Shown here: positions 36,197 to 45,766 of the stretch, piece by piece
Numbering within the stretch: position 1 is the first letter of the stretch
Layout of the letters: every line of letters starts with the position of its first letter
DNA from: Cohnella fermenti
GTDB taxonomy: Bacteria > Bacillota > Bacilli > Paenibacillales > Paenibacillaceae
Assembly: GCF_004801405.1 (NCBI RefSeq)
Contig: NZ_SSOB01000012.1
Span: 123,896 to 187,895 of the forward strand
Length of the DNA: 64,000 nucleotides
Direction of reading: 5' to 3'
The notes under the pieces: model-generated
What the model was told of the DNA's origin: nothing
The model's input: only the letters and a program-made list of their open reading frames with translations
Databases searched by the model: none
Translations under genes and position numbers: made by a program

Positions 36197-39100
36197 ATGC
36201 TCAGAAGAAGGGGAAAACGTTGGGTTGTCTGCTGTTTGCTTGCCGGCTCGCTCCTGCTCGGTATCGCTTGTCCGCCATTCGGCCCTGTCGAGGCCGCGCC
36301 TTCGGCAGACGATTCGTTCGGAGGCACGCCCGGGGAATGGCAGGAGATCGAGAGCGATTCGGTCGGCGTCGGGAACATGCTGCAACAGTTGAAAGCGCTT
36401 CAGCAGGACGGCAAGCTGTATCTGTACGTCGGAGGAGATGGGCTTGCTGAAGGCGGAACGTTCTTCATCGACAGCGACAACAACCCGTTGACGGGAAGCG
36501 CATCCGGACTCTGGAGCGACTCTGCAGGGATCGATTACGAACTTCGCGGCGCCGAGTTGTTCCGCTACGACCAAAGCGGATGGACATCTGTCGGTCCGGC
36601 CGCGGTAAGGACGGAGGAGACGTTCCTCGAAGCGGAGATCGATCTGGCTTCGCTGGAGGTGGTCGGCTCTCATAACGTCAAGGTCGGGTTCGAGCGCGAC
36701 GGCATCCACGCCTTGCCGGAGACCAGCGGCCTCATGCTGTCCGTGGCGCCGCCTGCCGCATACGTCGACGATGCTCTCTCGATCGAGGTGGACGGTGATT
36801 CCTCCGATTGGGCGTCCATTAACGAGCTTGCCCATTCGGCAGACGGATCGACGACACTCCGAGCATTCTCGAGCGGCAATCGGTTAAACGTCCTCATCGA
36901 AGGGCAGATCGATTCGGGAGAATTCCCCGACCTGTGGGAGCATATGCTGATCGATGTCGACCGCAATCCGGCGACGGGGAGCTCTTCATGGGCCTGGGCG
37001 AATACGCTCGGCTCGGAATACCTGGTGCAATATGGCCTGCTCTACGAGAGCGGCGCGGACGGCGGCTGGACATGGAACGACACCTCAACGACGTTCCCCT
37101 ACGCGCGATCCGGGACGGGCAATCACAAAGCGATCGAGTGGTCGCTTCCTCTTGAAGACCTGGGCATTACGGAGACGACGTCGATCAACATCGGCTTCTT
37201 ATCCAATACGCTGACGGCTCCGGCGGCGACAGCGGACCCGGCTACGCTGACGGTTAGGGTGTCTCCCCGAATCACGGTAGATGGGGATGCGTCGGATTGG
37301 GCGTCCATTGACACTTTGGCACAGACGACCGATGGCACGACGACGGTCAAGGCGTTCGCGGCAGACGGACGATTGAATGTGCTGATCGCCGGACAGATCG
37401 ATGCGAACGAGTTCGCGGACGGCTTATGGGAACATGTTCTGATCGACGCGGACAAGAACCCTGCGACGGGAAGCAGTTCGTGGGCCTGGGCGAATACGCT
37501 CGGCTCGGATTATCTGGTCCAGTTCGGCGGGTTATTCCGGAGCGGCGAAGACGGAGGCTGGGCCTGGAGCGACCTCGGCGTCTCCTTCCCCTACGTCAGA
37601 GCGGGCACCGGCGCGAACAAGACGATCGAATGGTCGCTGCCCTTGGAGGAGCTTGGGCTGGAGGAAGCTTCGTCGATTCGGCTCGGGTTCCTGTCGAACA
37701 TTGCGGCCGCGCCGGATGCGGCAGGGGACCCTGCCACGCTGACTCTGGGCATGGGGAGCATCCCGATTGTCATCGACGGGCAGGACGACGATTGGAATTC
37801 GGTCGAGCTTGGCGCGTCGCCGTCCGGGGTGCTGACGGAGCTTCAGGCCGTGCAGGATAGCCGCAAGCTGTACACGCTCGTGACGGGAACGAATCTCGAC
37901 CTTCGCAACGTGTATTACCTCGACAGCGATAACGACGGAACAACCGGGTATGCGAGCCCGGACTGGCAGGATGCCGGAGCGGACTACAAGGTAGATCGCG
38001 GGACGCTTTATCGCTATTCCGAGCCGGAGCAGGAATGGACGGAAGCGGGTTCGGTCTATTCGAACGTCACTTCGGAGACGGCCGAGATGTATCTGTATTG
38101 GGATCAGATCGGCCGTACGGGGCCGGGCGAGATTCGGATCGGCTACGAGAGCCGCTCTATTCTCCAGTTGCCGAACAGAGGCGAGCCGATGATGGCGTCC
38201 GCTCGCACGGTCTCCGCTCCGGACGCTCCGAACACGTATTATCCTCGCGAATCGTTCGATGTGTTGGAGAACCCGTTTATGGGATGGGTGCCGTGGGCGA
38301 AGGACAAAGACAAGCCGGCCGGCGAAGCCTATTCCCAGCCTCATTCGCTTGTTTATGCGGGAATCTCTTGGCGAGAGCTGGAGCCCGAGCGCGGCGTCTT
38401 CGATTGGGAAGGGATCGAGGAGAAGTACCAGTTCGACTTCTGGAGCTCGCAGGGCAAGCGGATCAACATTCGGATCGTGCTCGATACGCCGACGGAAGAT
38501 CCGGCGCATCTGGATATCCCGGATTGGCTCTATGACGAGCTGAGCGAAGAGGGGATACCCGGCACCTGGTACGATACGACGGAGATCGGCGCGGGGTTTA
38601 GCCCTAATTACGACAGTCCGACGCTGCTTGCGGAGCACGGCCGGATGCTTGAAGCGGTCGCAGCCCGCTATAACGAGGACCCGCGTATCGGCTTTGTCCA
38701 ACTCGGCTCGCTCGGTCATTGGGGCGAATGGCATACGTGGCCGTCGGGCTCCGGAGCGTTCCCGCTGCTGAGCGTATCCGATTCGTACGTCCGCCAGTAT
38801 ATGGAGGCGTTCCCGGACAAGAAGATCGGCATGCGCAAGCCGTTCCCGATCGCAAGCGAGTACAAGCTTGGCCTGTTCAACGACGTATTCGGCATCAAAT
38901 CGTCGACGAACGAATGGATCGGCTGGACGAAGAACGGTTGGAGCGGAATCGGCGAGTTCGTCGATCCGGGCGACAATCCGAACGAGAAGCTGGAAGCTTC
39001 GAAGATGCCGGATTTCTGGCAGAATTCCTTCTCCGGAGGAGAGTTCGCGGAAGGGAATCCGCAGAAGTGGCTGACGGACGACGCGATCATGGAATCGCTG

Positions 39101-40921
39101 CGTCAAGTTCGCGACAGCCACACGTCCTGGCTCGGGCCTTCCGCTCCGGCGAGCGTGCCGACGGACTCTCCCTTGCAGCCTAATCTGGATGCCATGATGA
39201 AGATAATGGGGTATCGGTACGTTATCGAAGCGGTCACCCATCCTTCGGCCGTAAAGCGCGGAACCGCTCTCCCCGTCTCGTTCGTTCTGAACAACAAGGG
39301 GGTTGCGCCGTTCTACTATGATTGGCCGCTTGAGCTGTCTCTCGCCGACGCGCAAGGGCAAGTCGTTTACTCGACGACAGAGGAAGGAACGGACATCCGC
39401 GATTGGTTGCCGGGCAAGACGACGGTGAACGCGGTGATGTCCGTCCCGTCAACATTGAATGCAGGCACTTATACGCTGCAAGTATCGTTGCTCGATCCGT
39501 CGACCGGGCAGCCCGGCATTCGCTTGGCGAACGACGGGGTTACGGCCGAGGGACGTTATGCTCTGGACCAGGTAACGGTGACTGCGGACGGGGGAACGAA
39601 CATAGACGTCGGCTCGCATCCAGGTGCGAATACGGGCAACAGTACCCCGAACTCCGCTTCCGTTCCGGAGATCGCAGCGGAGCCGGTTCGCGAGGTCGGC
39701 ACGGACGGAGCGGAGAGAACGGCGTATAAGGTGGACGAACTCGCGATGAAGAAGGCCATCGACGCCATCGGCTTGGCGGGAGAGCCCCAGACGAACGCGG
39801 TGCTCCGGCTGTTGCTTCCGGTCCGGCTCGGCGAAGCCGAAGAGGCTCATGCGGTATTGTCCGGATCGGCTCTGCGCGCGGCCGCTCTGGCGATGCCGAC
39901 CGGCGCCATCTCCATCGAGGCCGACGGAGCCGGCTTCCTGCTTCCCGTTAATCTGCTGAACCTGGATTCTCTGGCGAAGCAACTGGGCGTCTCCGTCGAA
40001 CAAGTAGCGATTCGCGTCTCCATCTCGATGGCGGCAGGCACCATCGCGGAGCGGGCGAAGAAGGATGCGGAGAAGGGGGGCATGGAGCCGGTCGGCGAAC
40101 CGATCGCCTTCGAGGTCGCTGCAGAAGCCGGCGGCAAGAGAATTGTCTTGTCCGAGTTCGGCAATGTCTACGTACAGCGCACGATCAAGCTGGCAGGAGT
40201 GCGCGATACGGACGGACTGACGGCGCTTCGGTACGATCCGGACACGGGAGCGTTCTCGTTCGTCCCGGCGAGATTCGTGGCGGGGGACGAATTTACGCAA
40301 GCTGCTCTTAAGCGCAACGGCAACAGCTTGTATATGGTCGTGCGCTTGAGCAAAACCTTCGCCGATCTGGATGGCCACTGGGCGAAGAACGCGATTGATC
40401 GCTTGGCCTCCAAGGGGCTTCTGAACGGGACTGCAGCCGACAGGTTCGAGGCGGACAAGGCGTTGACGAGAGCGCAATTCGCTTCGATGCTGGCACGCGC
40501 TCTGGGCTTGACGCCGCAGCTCGACGCCGCGACTGCATTCGCCGATGTGAAGGACGATGCCTGGTACGCCGGCGAAGTCGGAGCCGCAACGATGGCGGGA
40601 TTCGTTCATGGGACGGGCAACGCCTCCTTCGAACCGGAAGCGGGGATCACAAGGGAGCAGGCGGCGGTTCTTCTCGCATCCGCGCTGAACTACATCGCCC
40701 CGGGAACAAGCGCTGCCGTTGACGTTGACGACATCTTGCTTAAGCTTGGCGATGAATCGAGCATAAGCGGATGGGCTCGCGATGCCGTCGCTGTGGCGAT
40801 GGAGCGGGGGCTGATGAAGGGAACCGGCGGCGGCATCTTCGATCCCAAGCGAATCGTAACGCGAGCGGAAGCGGCAGTTGTGGCGGAGCGCTTCCTCGTG
40901 AACGCCGGGTTGATCGATTGA
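36197..40921 (+). CDS. S-layer-anchored multi-domain protein with DUF4832 (putative surface glycoside-active enzyme)
   Basis: 1574 residues, secreted. Signal peptide about 1-33 (WVVCCLLAGSLLLGIACPPF). Four related beta-rich modules follow (about 38-185, 194-345, 357-505, 522-668); modules 2 and 3 share VDGDxSDWASI and NPATGSSSWAWANTLGS and look like carbohydrate-binding domains. A DUF4832-like TIM-barrel region (about 680-1130) starts YYPRESFDVLENPFMGWVPW and includes SWRELEPERGVFDWEGIEEK, resembling glycoside hydrolases. A linker leads to three S-layer homology repeats (about 1388-1570) for cell-wall anchoring. GGGAGGAACAGGA precedes the ATG. Operator boxes tie it to the neighbouring LacI regulator. 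Catalytic activity is inferred, not shown. Confidence 0.88.
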   Translation: MLRRRGKRWVVCCLLAGSLLLGIACPPFGPVEAAPSADDSFGGTPGEWQEIESDSVGVGNMLQQLKALQQDGKLYLYVGGDGLAEGGTFFIDSDNNPLTGSASGLWSDSAGIDYELRGAELFRYDQSGWTSVGPAAVRTEETFLEAEIDLASLEVVGSHNVKVGFERDGIHALPETSGLMLSVAPPAAYVDDALSIEVDGDSSDWASINELAHSADGSTTLRAFSSGNRLNVLIEGQIDSGEFPDLWEHMLIDVDRNPATGSSSWAWANTLGSEYLVQYGLLYESGADGGWTWNDTSTTFPYARSGTGNHKAIEWSLPLEDLGITETTSINIGFLSNTLTAPAATADPATLTVRVSPRITVDGDASDWASIDTLAQTTDGTTTVKAFAADGRLNVLIAGQIDANEFADGLWEHVLIDADKNPATGSSSWAWANTLGSDYLVQFGGLFRSGEDGGWAWSDLGVSFPYVRAGTGANKTIEWSLPLEELGLEEASSIRLGFLSNIAAAPDAAGDPATLTLGMGSIPIVIDGQDDDWNSVELGASPSGVLTELQAVQDSRKLYTLVTGTNLDLRNVYYLDSDNDGTTGYASPDWQDAGADYKVDRGTLYRYSEPEQEWTEAGSVYSNVTSETAEMYLYWDQIGRTGPGEIRIGYESRSILQLPNRGEPMMASARTVSAPDAPNTYYPRESFDVLENPFMGWVPWAKDKDKPAGEAYSQPHSLVYAGISWRELEPERGVFDWEGIEEKYQFDFWSSQGKRINIRIVLDTPTEDPAHLDIPDWLYDELSEEGIPGTWYDTTEIGAGFSPNYDSPTLLAEHGRMLEAVAARYNEDPRIGFVQLGSLGHWGEWHTWPSGSGAFPLLSVSDSYVRQYMEAFPDKKIGMRKPFPIASEYKLGLFNDVFGIKSSTNEWIGWTKNGWSGIGEFVDPGDNPNEKLEASKMPDFWQNSFSGGEFAEGNPQKWLTDDAIMESLRQVRDSHTSWLGPSAPASVPTDSPLQPNLDAMMKIMGYRYVIEAVTHPSAVKRGTALPVSFVLNNKGVAPFYYDWPLELSLADAQGQVVYSTTEEGTDIRDWLPGKTTVNAVMSVPSTLNAGTYTLQVSLLDPSTGQPGIRLANDGVTAEGRYALDQVTVTADGGTNIDVGSHPGANTGNSTPNSASVPEIAAEPVREVGTDGAERTAYKVDELAMKKAIDAIGLAGEPQTNAVLRLLLPVRLGEAEEAHAVLSGSALRAAALAMPTGAISIEADGAGFLLPVNLLNLDSLAKQLGVSVEQVAIRVSISMAAGTIAERAKKDAEKGGMEPVGEPIAFEVAAEAGGKRIVLSEFGNVYVQRTIKLAGVRDTDGLTALRYDPDTGAFSFVPARFVAGDEFTQAALKRNGNSLYMVVRLSKTFADLDGHWAKNAIDRLASKGLLNGTAADRFEADKALTRAQFASMLARALGLTPQLDAATAFADVKDDAWYAGEVGAATMAGFVHGTGNASFEPEAGITREQAAVLLASALNYIAPGTSAAVDVDDILLKLGDESSISGWARDAVAVAMERGLMKGTGGGIFDPKRIVTRAEAAVVAERFLVNAGLID

Positions 40922-41034
40922 TGGGATAAGCTTCTTCGAAGGTTGCGCGTGCGATCGTGCGATGAGCTTGCCTATCCCGTCCATTCGTTGGCAATACTTG
41001 GAGGGACCAGACATCGGAAGTGAGGGCTCTCTCC

Positions 41035-42846
41035 ATGGACAAGAGATTGGCAACGCGACTCGTTCACGTTCTGCTTCTATTCGTCATCGCCTTCGGGGCG
41101 ATCGACCTGCGAATGGCTTGGATCGGATGGAGGGCAAGCCGCGAGCAGCGCTCCGGATCGGTGTCGGCACAGAGCGCCGCGCTCCAGCGGTCCGATCGCC
41201 TGGAGCTCGATACGGGAAGAGCGCAGTTTCTTGACCGCCGGGGCGTCTATCTGACCGGCGAGACGGTGCTCGCTCTGGCGGCTTTCCCTTCCGGGGGCAT
41301 GCCGAGGGGGACGGAAGCAGCCGTTGCGCAGTTGGCCTCCATTATGAACATCGACAAAATGAGATTGGGAGCCTGGCTGGACGGGATGCGAGAAGCGGAC
41401 GTGTGGCGAGCGGCGGACGGCAGAAGGGCGTATGCCCTGACGGAGGATCAGGCTCAGAAGATCGCCAAGCTGCGGCTGACCGGCATCGCGCTGCTTCCAT
41501 ATCGGAACCGCTACCCGTCTCCCGACTCGCTCAACGCTCTCCACGCGATCGGCTACGTCTCGCAGAATCCGGAGAGACTGCGAAGTCTCTATGGCGAGTC
41601 CGTACGCGAACGCAAGCTGCGCTTGACCGATTCCATCGGCGGAGCGGGGCTGGAGATGAGCCTGGACCGCTGGATTCACGGCGTCGGGAGAACGGAGGCA
41701 ATCGTGGTGACGGATGCGGCGAGAAGACCTCTGGAAGGGCTCGGACTACGTTTACAGGCCCCGGACAATCCCCACTACCCGCTGCATGTGCGCACAACGA
41801 TCGATTCGGCCGTGCAATCGGCGGTTCAGTCGGTGGTGGCGAAGCATCGGATCGCGAAGGGGGCGGTCGTCGTGCTCGACGCCCGCAACGCGGACGTGCT
41901 TGCGATGCTCTCGCTTCCTTCCTATGACCCGACCCGCATCGGGAAGACGGGCACCGACGAGGGCAATCACGCGCTCATCGCGGTGCCTCCGGGTTCGGTA
42001 TTCAAGACGGTGACGTTGGCGGCTGCGCTTGAGGCCGGCGTCACCACTCTCTCGGAGCGATTCCGCTGCCAAGGCCATTATGGCCGCTATGGGCTGAAGT
42101 GCTGGCGCGAGGAGGGGCACGGCGTGCTGACGCTTGAGGAAGCGTACGCCGAGTCGTGCAATGTCGTGTTCGCCGCGCTGGCGGAGAGGCTTCATCCGGG
42201 CGCGCTGCAGAAGACCGCCGACCGCCTCGGCATCGGCCGGCAGGTGGGATGGCATGCGGACGAGTTCCTGAACGGAGGCCCGCTGCGCTTGCTGCAGGAG
42301 GAGCAGGCCGGAACGGTGTTCAAACGTGTGGAGGACGGCAAAGACGGCGGCGTGCGCACCGGAACGGGAATCGGCCAGCGCGATGTTCGCATGACTCCCC
42401 TGCAAGCGGCGAATCTGGCGGTCACTTTGATCCACCAAGGCAAAGTGCTCGCCCCCCGCATCGTCAGCGAGCTGCGCTACGCGGATGGCGGCCTGCTGGC
42501 GGAGCTGCCGTCCCAGTCGGCCCCGTCCGCCTACGGTTCGATCCGTCCGCAGACGGCGGCCGTTCTTCGGCACGCGATGAGAGCCGTCGTCCTGGAAGGG
42601 ACGGCCGAGCATACGCTCGGGGACCGGAAGTGGCCGCTTGCCGGCAAGTCGGGCACGGCGGAGCTCGGCGACTCTTCCGCGCTCGGCAACGACCATTGGT
42701 TCGTCGGTTACGGTCCGGCCGAGGGCGAGGCGCGTTACGCAGTCGCGGTGCTGATTGAGAACCAGCCGACCGGCAGCCGGAACCGAGCCGCGCAGTTGTT
42801 CGGCGAGATCATGGATCGGCTGCTTGCGAGGGAAGAGCCCCGTTAG
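41035..42846 (+). CDS. Penicillin-binding protein, transpeptidase (class B-like)
   Basis: 603 residues. One N-terminal membrane helix (LVHVLLLFVIAFGAIDLRMA), then a dimerisation-like region with FLDRRGVYLTGE. The transpeptidase domain has all three motifs: SVFK in VPPGSVFKTVTLAA (about 321), SCN in YAESCNVVFAAL (about 373) and KSGT in LAGKSGTAEL (about 537). It cross-links peptidoglycan outside the membrane. It is shorter than cell-division PBPs and has no PASTA domain; a spore or minor PBP role is possible. ATG 41035 has GTGAGGG upstream; a GTG at 41020 is the alternative. Confidence 0.92.
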   Translation: MDKRLATRLVHVLLLFVIAFGAIDLRMAWIGWRASREQRSGSVSAQSAALQRSDRLELDTGRAQFLDRRGVYLTGETVLALAAFPSGGMPRGTEAAVAQLASIMNIDKMRLGAWLDGMREADVWRAADGRRAYALTEDQAQKIAKLRLTGIALLPYRNRYPSPDSLNALHAIGYVSQNPERLRSLYGESVRERKLRLTDSIGGAGLEMSLDRWIHGVGRTEAIVVTDAARRPLEGLGLRLQAPDNPHYPLHVRTTIDSAVQSAVQSVVAKHRIAKGAVVVLDARNADVLAMLSLPSYDPTRIGKTGTDEGNHALIAVPPGSVFKTVTLAAALEAGVTTLSERFRCQGHYGRYGLKCWREEGHGVLTLEEAYAESCNVVFAALAERLHPGALQKTADRLGIGRQVGWHADEFLNGGPLRLLQEEQAGTVFKRVEDGKDGGVRTGTGIGQRDVRMTPLQAANLAVTLIHQGKVLAPRIVSELRYADGGLLAELPSQSAPSAYGSIRPQTAAVLRHAMRAVVLEGTAEHTLGDRKWPLAGKSGTAELGDSSALGNDHWFVGYGPAEGEARYAVAVLIENQPTGSRNRAAQLFGEIMDRLLAREEPR

Positions 42847-42959
42847 AGCGGCTCGCGCCATCTGCCGGGGCGGTCAAGCGGCCGAACGTGCGGGCTGCCG
42901 ACGGCGGGCTAGAATAGCGCCGCTGTCAGCAGTCCGCACACATGTCCCCCGTCCAAGAT

Positions 42960-44168
42960 TCAGTCCCGCGGCGGCCTGCCGGGGAACCTCCACCGCTTCC
43001 GGGGGCCATTGCCTTGCCCGCCCTGCGCGCCGTTCTCGCCGTCGCCGCTCCCTGCCGTCGCGGGCTGGGGCTCAAGCGGGGAGATATCGAACTCTTCGCG
43101 AGGCAGCCGAATCCAGCGCATCAGGTAGCCTTGGTCGTACAGCGCCTTCAGCAGAATCATCAGCACCGGGGCGAGAATCAGGCCGATCACTCCGAAGAAC
43201 GACAGACTGACCATCATGAACGCCAGCATCGTGAACGCCGAGACGCCGATCGTCTGGCCCGTGATGCGCGGTTCCAGGAACTGCCGCGTCAGCGTAACGA
43301 CGAGCAGCAGCGCGCTTAGCCAGATGGCGAGCGCCGTGTTGCCGAAGATCAGCAGGTAGATGATCCACGGGATAAACAACGTGCTGACGCCGAGCAGCGG
43401 CAGCACGTCGAACACGCCGGCGAGCAGCGAGATCGCGAAGGCATTCTTCACGTTCAGCAGGAGCAGCGCGATGAAGATGACGATGAACGTAATCGAGATG
43501 AGCTTCGCCTGCGCGGAGAAGTAGGCGCCGATGCCCCGGAATACGTTGAAGCGGAGAAATTCAAAGGCGGTCTTCAGCGTCCTCGGGAAGCGGTCGTTCG
43601 CGAATTTGCGCCAACTGTCGATCTCGACGCTCAGGAAGTACGCGAGAATGATCGCGATGCCGAAGTTGACAATAAACGACGAGAACGAGGTGAGGAACGA
43701 CACAAGCCAATTAAGGAAGTTCACCGCGAGGTCGGTGCCGAAGTTCGTGATCCAGTCGATCGCTTCGTTGGCCTTCTCGGTGATGTCGCTGGGCAGCTTG
43801 TCCGAATGCTTCTGCAGTTCCGCCGTGATGTTGTTGATCTGCGCAGCGATCTCCTGCTGGTACTGCGGCAGCTTGTCGATCAGTTGATTGATCTGGGAAT
43901 AGAAGATGAAGCCGAGCCCGGCCAGCGCGCCGAGCAGGACAAGAGTGAAGAGCAGGACGCTGATGCCGGAGGCGATCGCCTTGCGAATGCCGATCCGGTG
44001 CAGGCGTTTGGCGAGAGGTTCAATGCAGAAAAACACGGCAAACGAGAGAAAAACGGGGGTGGCGATGTGGTACAGGTAACTGAAGATGAACATGACGAGC
44101 CAGACGGTGAACGCGACGACCGCAATGTCGAACGCAGTTCGCCAATACTTCTGATACAAGGAGAACAT
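42960..44168 (-). CDS. AI-2E family transporter, second copy
   Basis: 402 residues. Hydrophobic segments follow the family order, starting with AVVAFTVWLVMFIFSYLYHI; a polar coiled stretch (about 95-150) comes before the helix cluster ending FFGVIGLILAPVLMILLKAL. The C-terminal tail of about 45 residues is unusual: Gly-, Gln- and Arg-rich (SGDGENGAQGGQGNGPRKRW). YtvI-like sporulation proteins are in this family, but the substrate is unknown. AGGGTGG precedes the ATG. It converges on the PBP gene and is divergent from the deacetylase gene. Confidence 0.86.
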   Translation of the reverse strand: MFSLYQKYWRTAFDIAVVAFTVWLVMFIFSYLYHIATPVFLSFAVFFCIEPLAKRLHRIGIRKAIASGISVLLFTLVLLGALAGLGFIFYSQINQLIDKLPQYQQEIAAQINNITAELQKHSDKLPSDITEKANEAIDWITNFGTDLAVNFLNWLVSFLTSFSSFIVNFGIAIILAYFLSVEIDSWRKFANDRFPRTLKTAFEFLRFNVFRGIGAYFSAQAKLISITFIVIFIALLLLNVKNAFAISLLAGVFDVLPLLGVSTLFIPWIIYLLIFGNTALAIWLSALLLVVTLTRQFLEPRITGQTIGVSAFTMLAFMMVSLSFFGVIGLILAPVLMILLKALYDQGYLMRWIRLPREEFDISPLEPQPATAGSGDGENGAQGGQGNGPRKRWRFPGRPPRD

Positions 44169-44318
44169 CCGAATTCAACCACCCTTGACGTAAGATAGAA
44201 GCCAGTCCATCTTCCATTGTACACGATACCGGAATGCGTATGTTAGAATAGAGACTGCACGCACGACATCATTTTGGGCGCGGCATTATTCTACACATAC
44301 GCGAAACGGTGAGATGAG

Positions 44319-45701
44319 ATGGACAGACTTGTTTGGTGGTTGTTATCGTTGGTGACGCTTTACGACTTCATTCCGGGACTCATCAGCCGCGTCTTCGGCT
44401 TCCGGGTGTTCCGCCGGGGGCGGGCCGAGCGGGAGATCGCGATTACGTTCGACGACGGTCCGAATCCGCTCTACACTCCGCAGTTGCTCGATCTGCTTAA
44501 GAAGCATGACGCCAAGGCGACCTTCTTCGTTGTCGGCGCCAAGGCGGAGAAGCATCCGGATATCATCAAGCGGATGTACGACGAGGGCCATTCGCTCGGC
44601 ATTCACAACTACGTTCATCGCAGCAACTGGATCATGAGCCCGCGCACGGTGAAGCGGCAGGTGCAGCGGACAAGCGACGCGATCTTCGCGATCACGGGAC
44701 GGCGCCCGATCTATTACCGCCCTCCGTGGGGCATTCTGAACCTGTTTGACTTCTCCTTGCTCCGCCATTATCAGATTGTGCTCTGGTCGGGCATGTTCGG
44801 CGATTGGAAGGTCAAGCCCGGAGCGGAGACGCTGTATCGGAAGATGAGGAAGCAGCTTGCCCCGGGAGAGGTGTTCGTGCTGCACGATTGCGGCACGACG
44901 TTCGGAGCGGACGAGGAGGCGCCGGCCCATATGCTGCTGGCGCTGGAGCGCATTCTGCAGGATGGCGACAGGATGGGGCTGCGTTATGTCGGGATCGGGG
45001 AGCTGATGGAGATTACGGAGACGATGAAGGCGGACGAGAAGGAGCGCAAGACGCAGGGCGGCCAGGCGGCGGCTGCAAGGCGGAAGACGGGGCCGGGCAA
45101 GCGGCTCGTCGTCGCTGTCTGGATGCTGTGGGAGAAGCTGTTCCATGTGCTGTTCCGGCTGAAGCCGATCGACAACGGACAATTTATGCATTATCGGATT
45201 ATCCGCTATTCGGGACCGGAGCTGGCGATGGACGGCGGGGTTCGGCTTAAGCGCGGGGATCGGCTGCTTGAGATGCACTTCGACAATGGGAAAATGTACG
45301 AGATCGGCATGAACGCCAAGTCGTCGGTCCACGTTGCGATCCGGGTTATTCGCGAGGTGCAGCACGCGCTGCCCAGCCTCGCGAAGGAGATTCGGCGGAT
45401 CGACAAGGAGGGACGCATCAAGGGGCTGTACGGCGTCTCCACGATCAACCGGGGAGCGGAAGGTCTCGGCTTCGAGACGTTCGCGCTGCCGAAGGGAATA
45501 TTCTCCTTCCTGACGCAGCGATACCTCAAGCTGCTTATGAGCATCATTCATCCCGAAGGCGGGGGACGGGTGCGCAAGCACAGCGACACGATCGAGCCGC
45601 GCTGCATCGTCATGAGCCGGGAGCGGGCGCTGGCGTGGGAGAGCGGAGAGAAGCCGGCGGAGATCAGCGAGGCGTACCGCGCGAAGCGGCCTAACTTATA
45701 A
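44319..45701 (+). CDS. Polysaccharide deacetylase with C-terminal YkoP-like domain
   Basis: 460 residues. After a short hydrophobic N-terminus (WWLLSLVTLYDFIPGLI), the NodB domain spans about 38-230: ITFDDGPNPLYTPQLL with the catalytic Asp pair, IHNYVHRSNWIMSP with the HxxxH zinc ligands, YYRPPWGILN and VFVLHDCGTTFG. A basic linker leads to a second domain (about 265-455) of the kind fused to deacetylases as YkoP, with LERHAR-like parts absent but IHPEGGGRVRKHSDTIEPRC present. It probably removes acetyl groups from cell-wall glycans. Ribosome binding site GGTGAG. Extended -10 TGTTAGAAT lies near 44245. Confidence 0.87.
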   Translation: MDRLVWWLLSLVTLYDFIPGLISRVFGFRVFRRGRAEREIAITFDDGPNPLYTPQLLDLLKKHDAKATFFVVGAKAEKHPDIIKRMYDEGHSLGIHNYVHRSNWIMSPRTVKRQVQRTSDAIFAITGRRPIYYRPPWGILNLFDFSLLRHYQIVLWSGMFGDWKVKPGAETLYRKMRKQLAPGEVFVLHDCGTTFGADEEAPAHMLLALERILQDGDRMGLRYVGIGELMEITETMKADEKERKTQGGQAAAARRKTGPGKRLVVAVWMLWEKLFHVLFRLKPIDNGQFMHYRIIRYSGPELAMDGGVRLKRGDRLLEMHFDNGKMYEIGMNAKSSVHVAIRVIREVQHALPSLAKEIRRIDKEGRIKGLYGVSTINRGAEGLGFETFALPKGIFSFLTQRYLKLLMSIIHPEGGGRVRKHSDTIEPRCIVMSRERALAWESGEKPAEISEAYRAKRPNL

Positions 45702-45753
45702 ATACGCAAGAAGCGGCACGGGAGCGAGCTCCCGTGCCGCTTGCTTGCGTATT
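45701..45753. terminator. Long palindromic hairpin between convergent genes
   Basis: AATACGCAAG-A-AGCGGCACGGGAG pairs with CTCCCGTGCCGCT-TG-CTTGCGTATT around CGAG, a stem of over 20 bp. It lacks a T-run but is placed to end both the deacetylase and ilvD transcripts. Confidence 0.7.
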
Positions 45754-45766
45754 GGCGAAGCGATAA

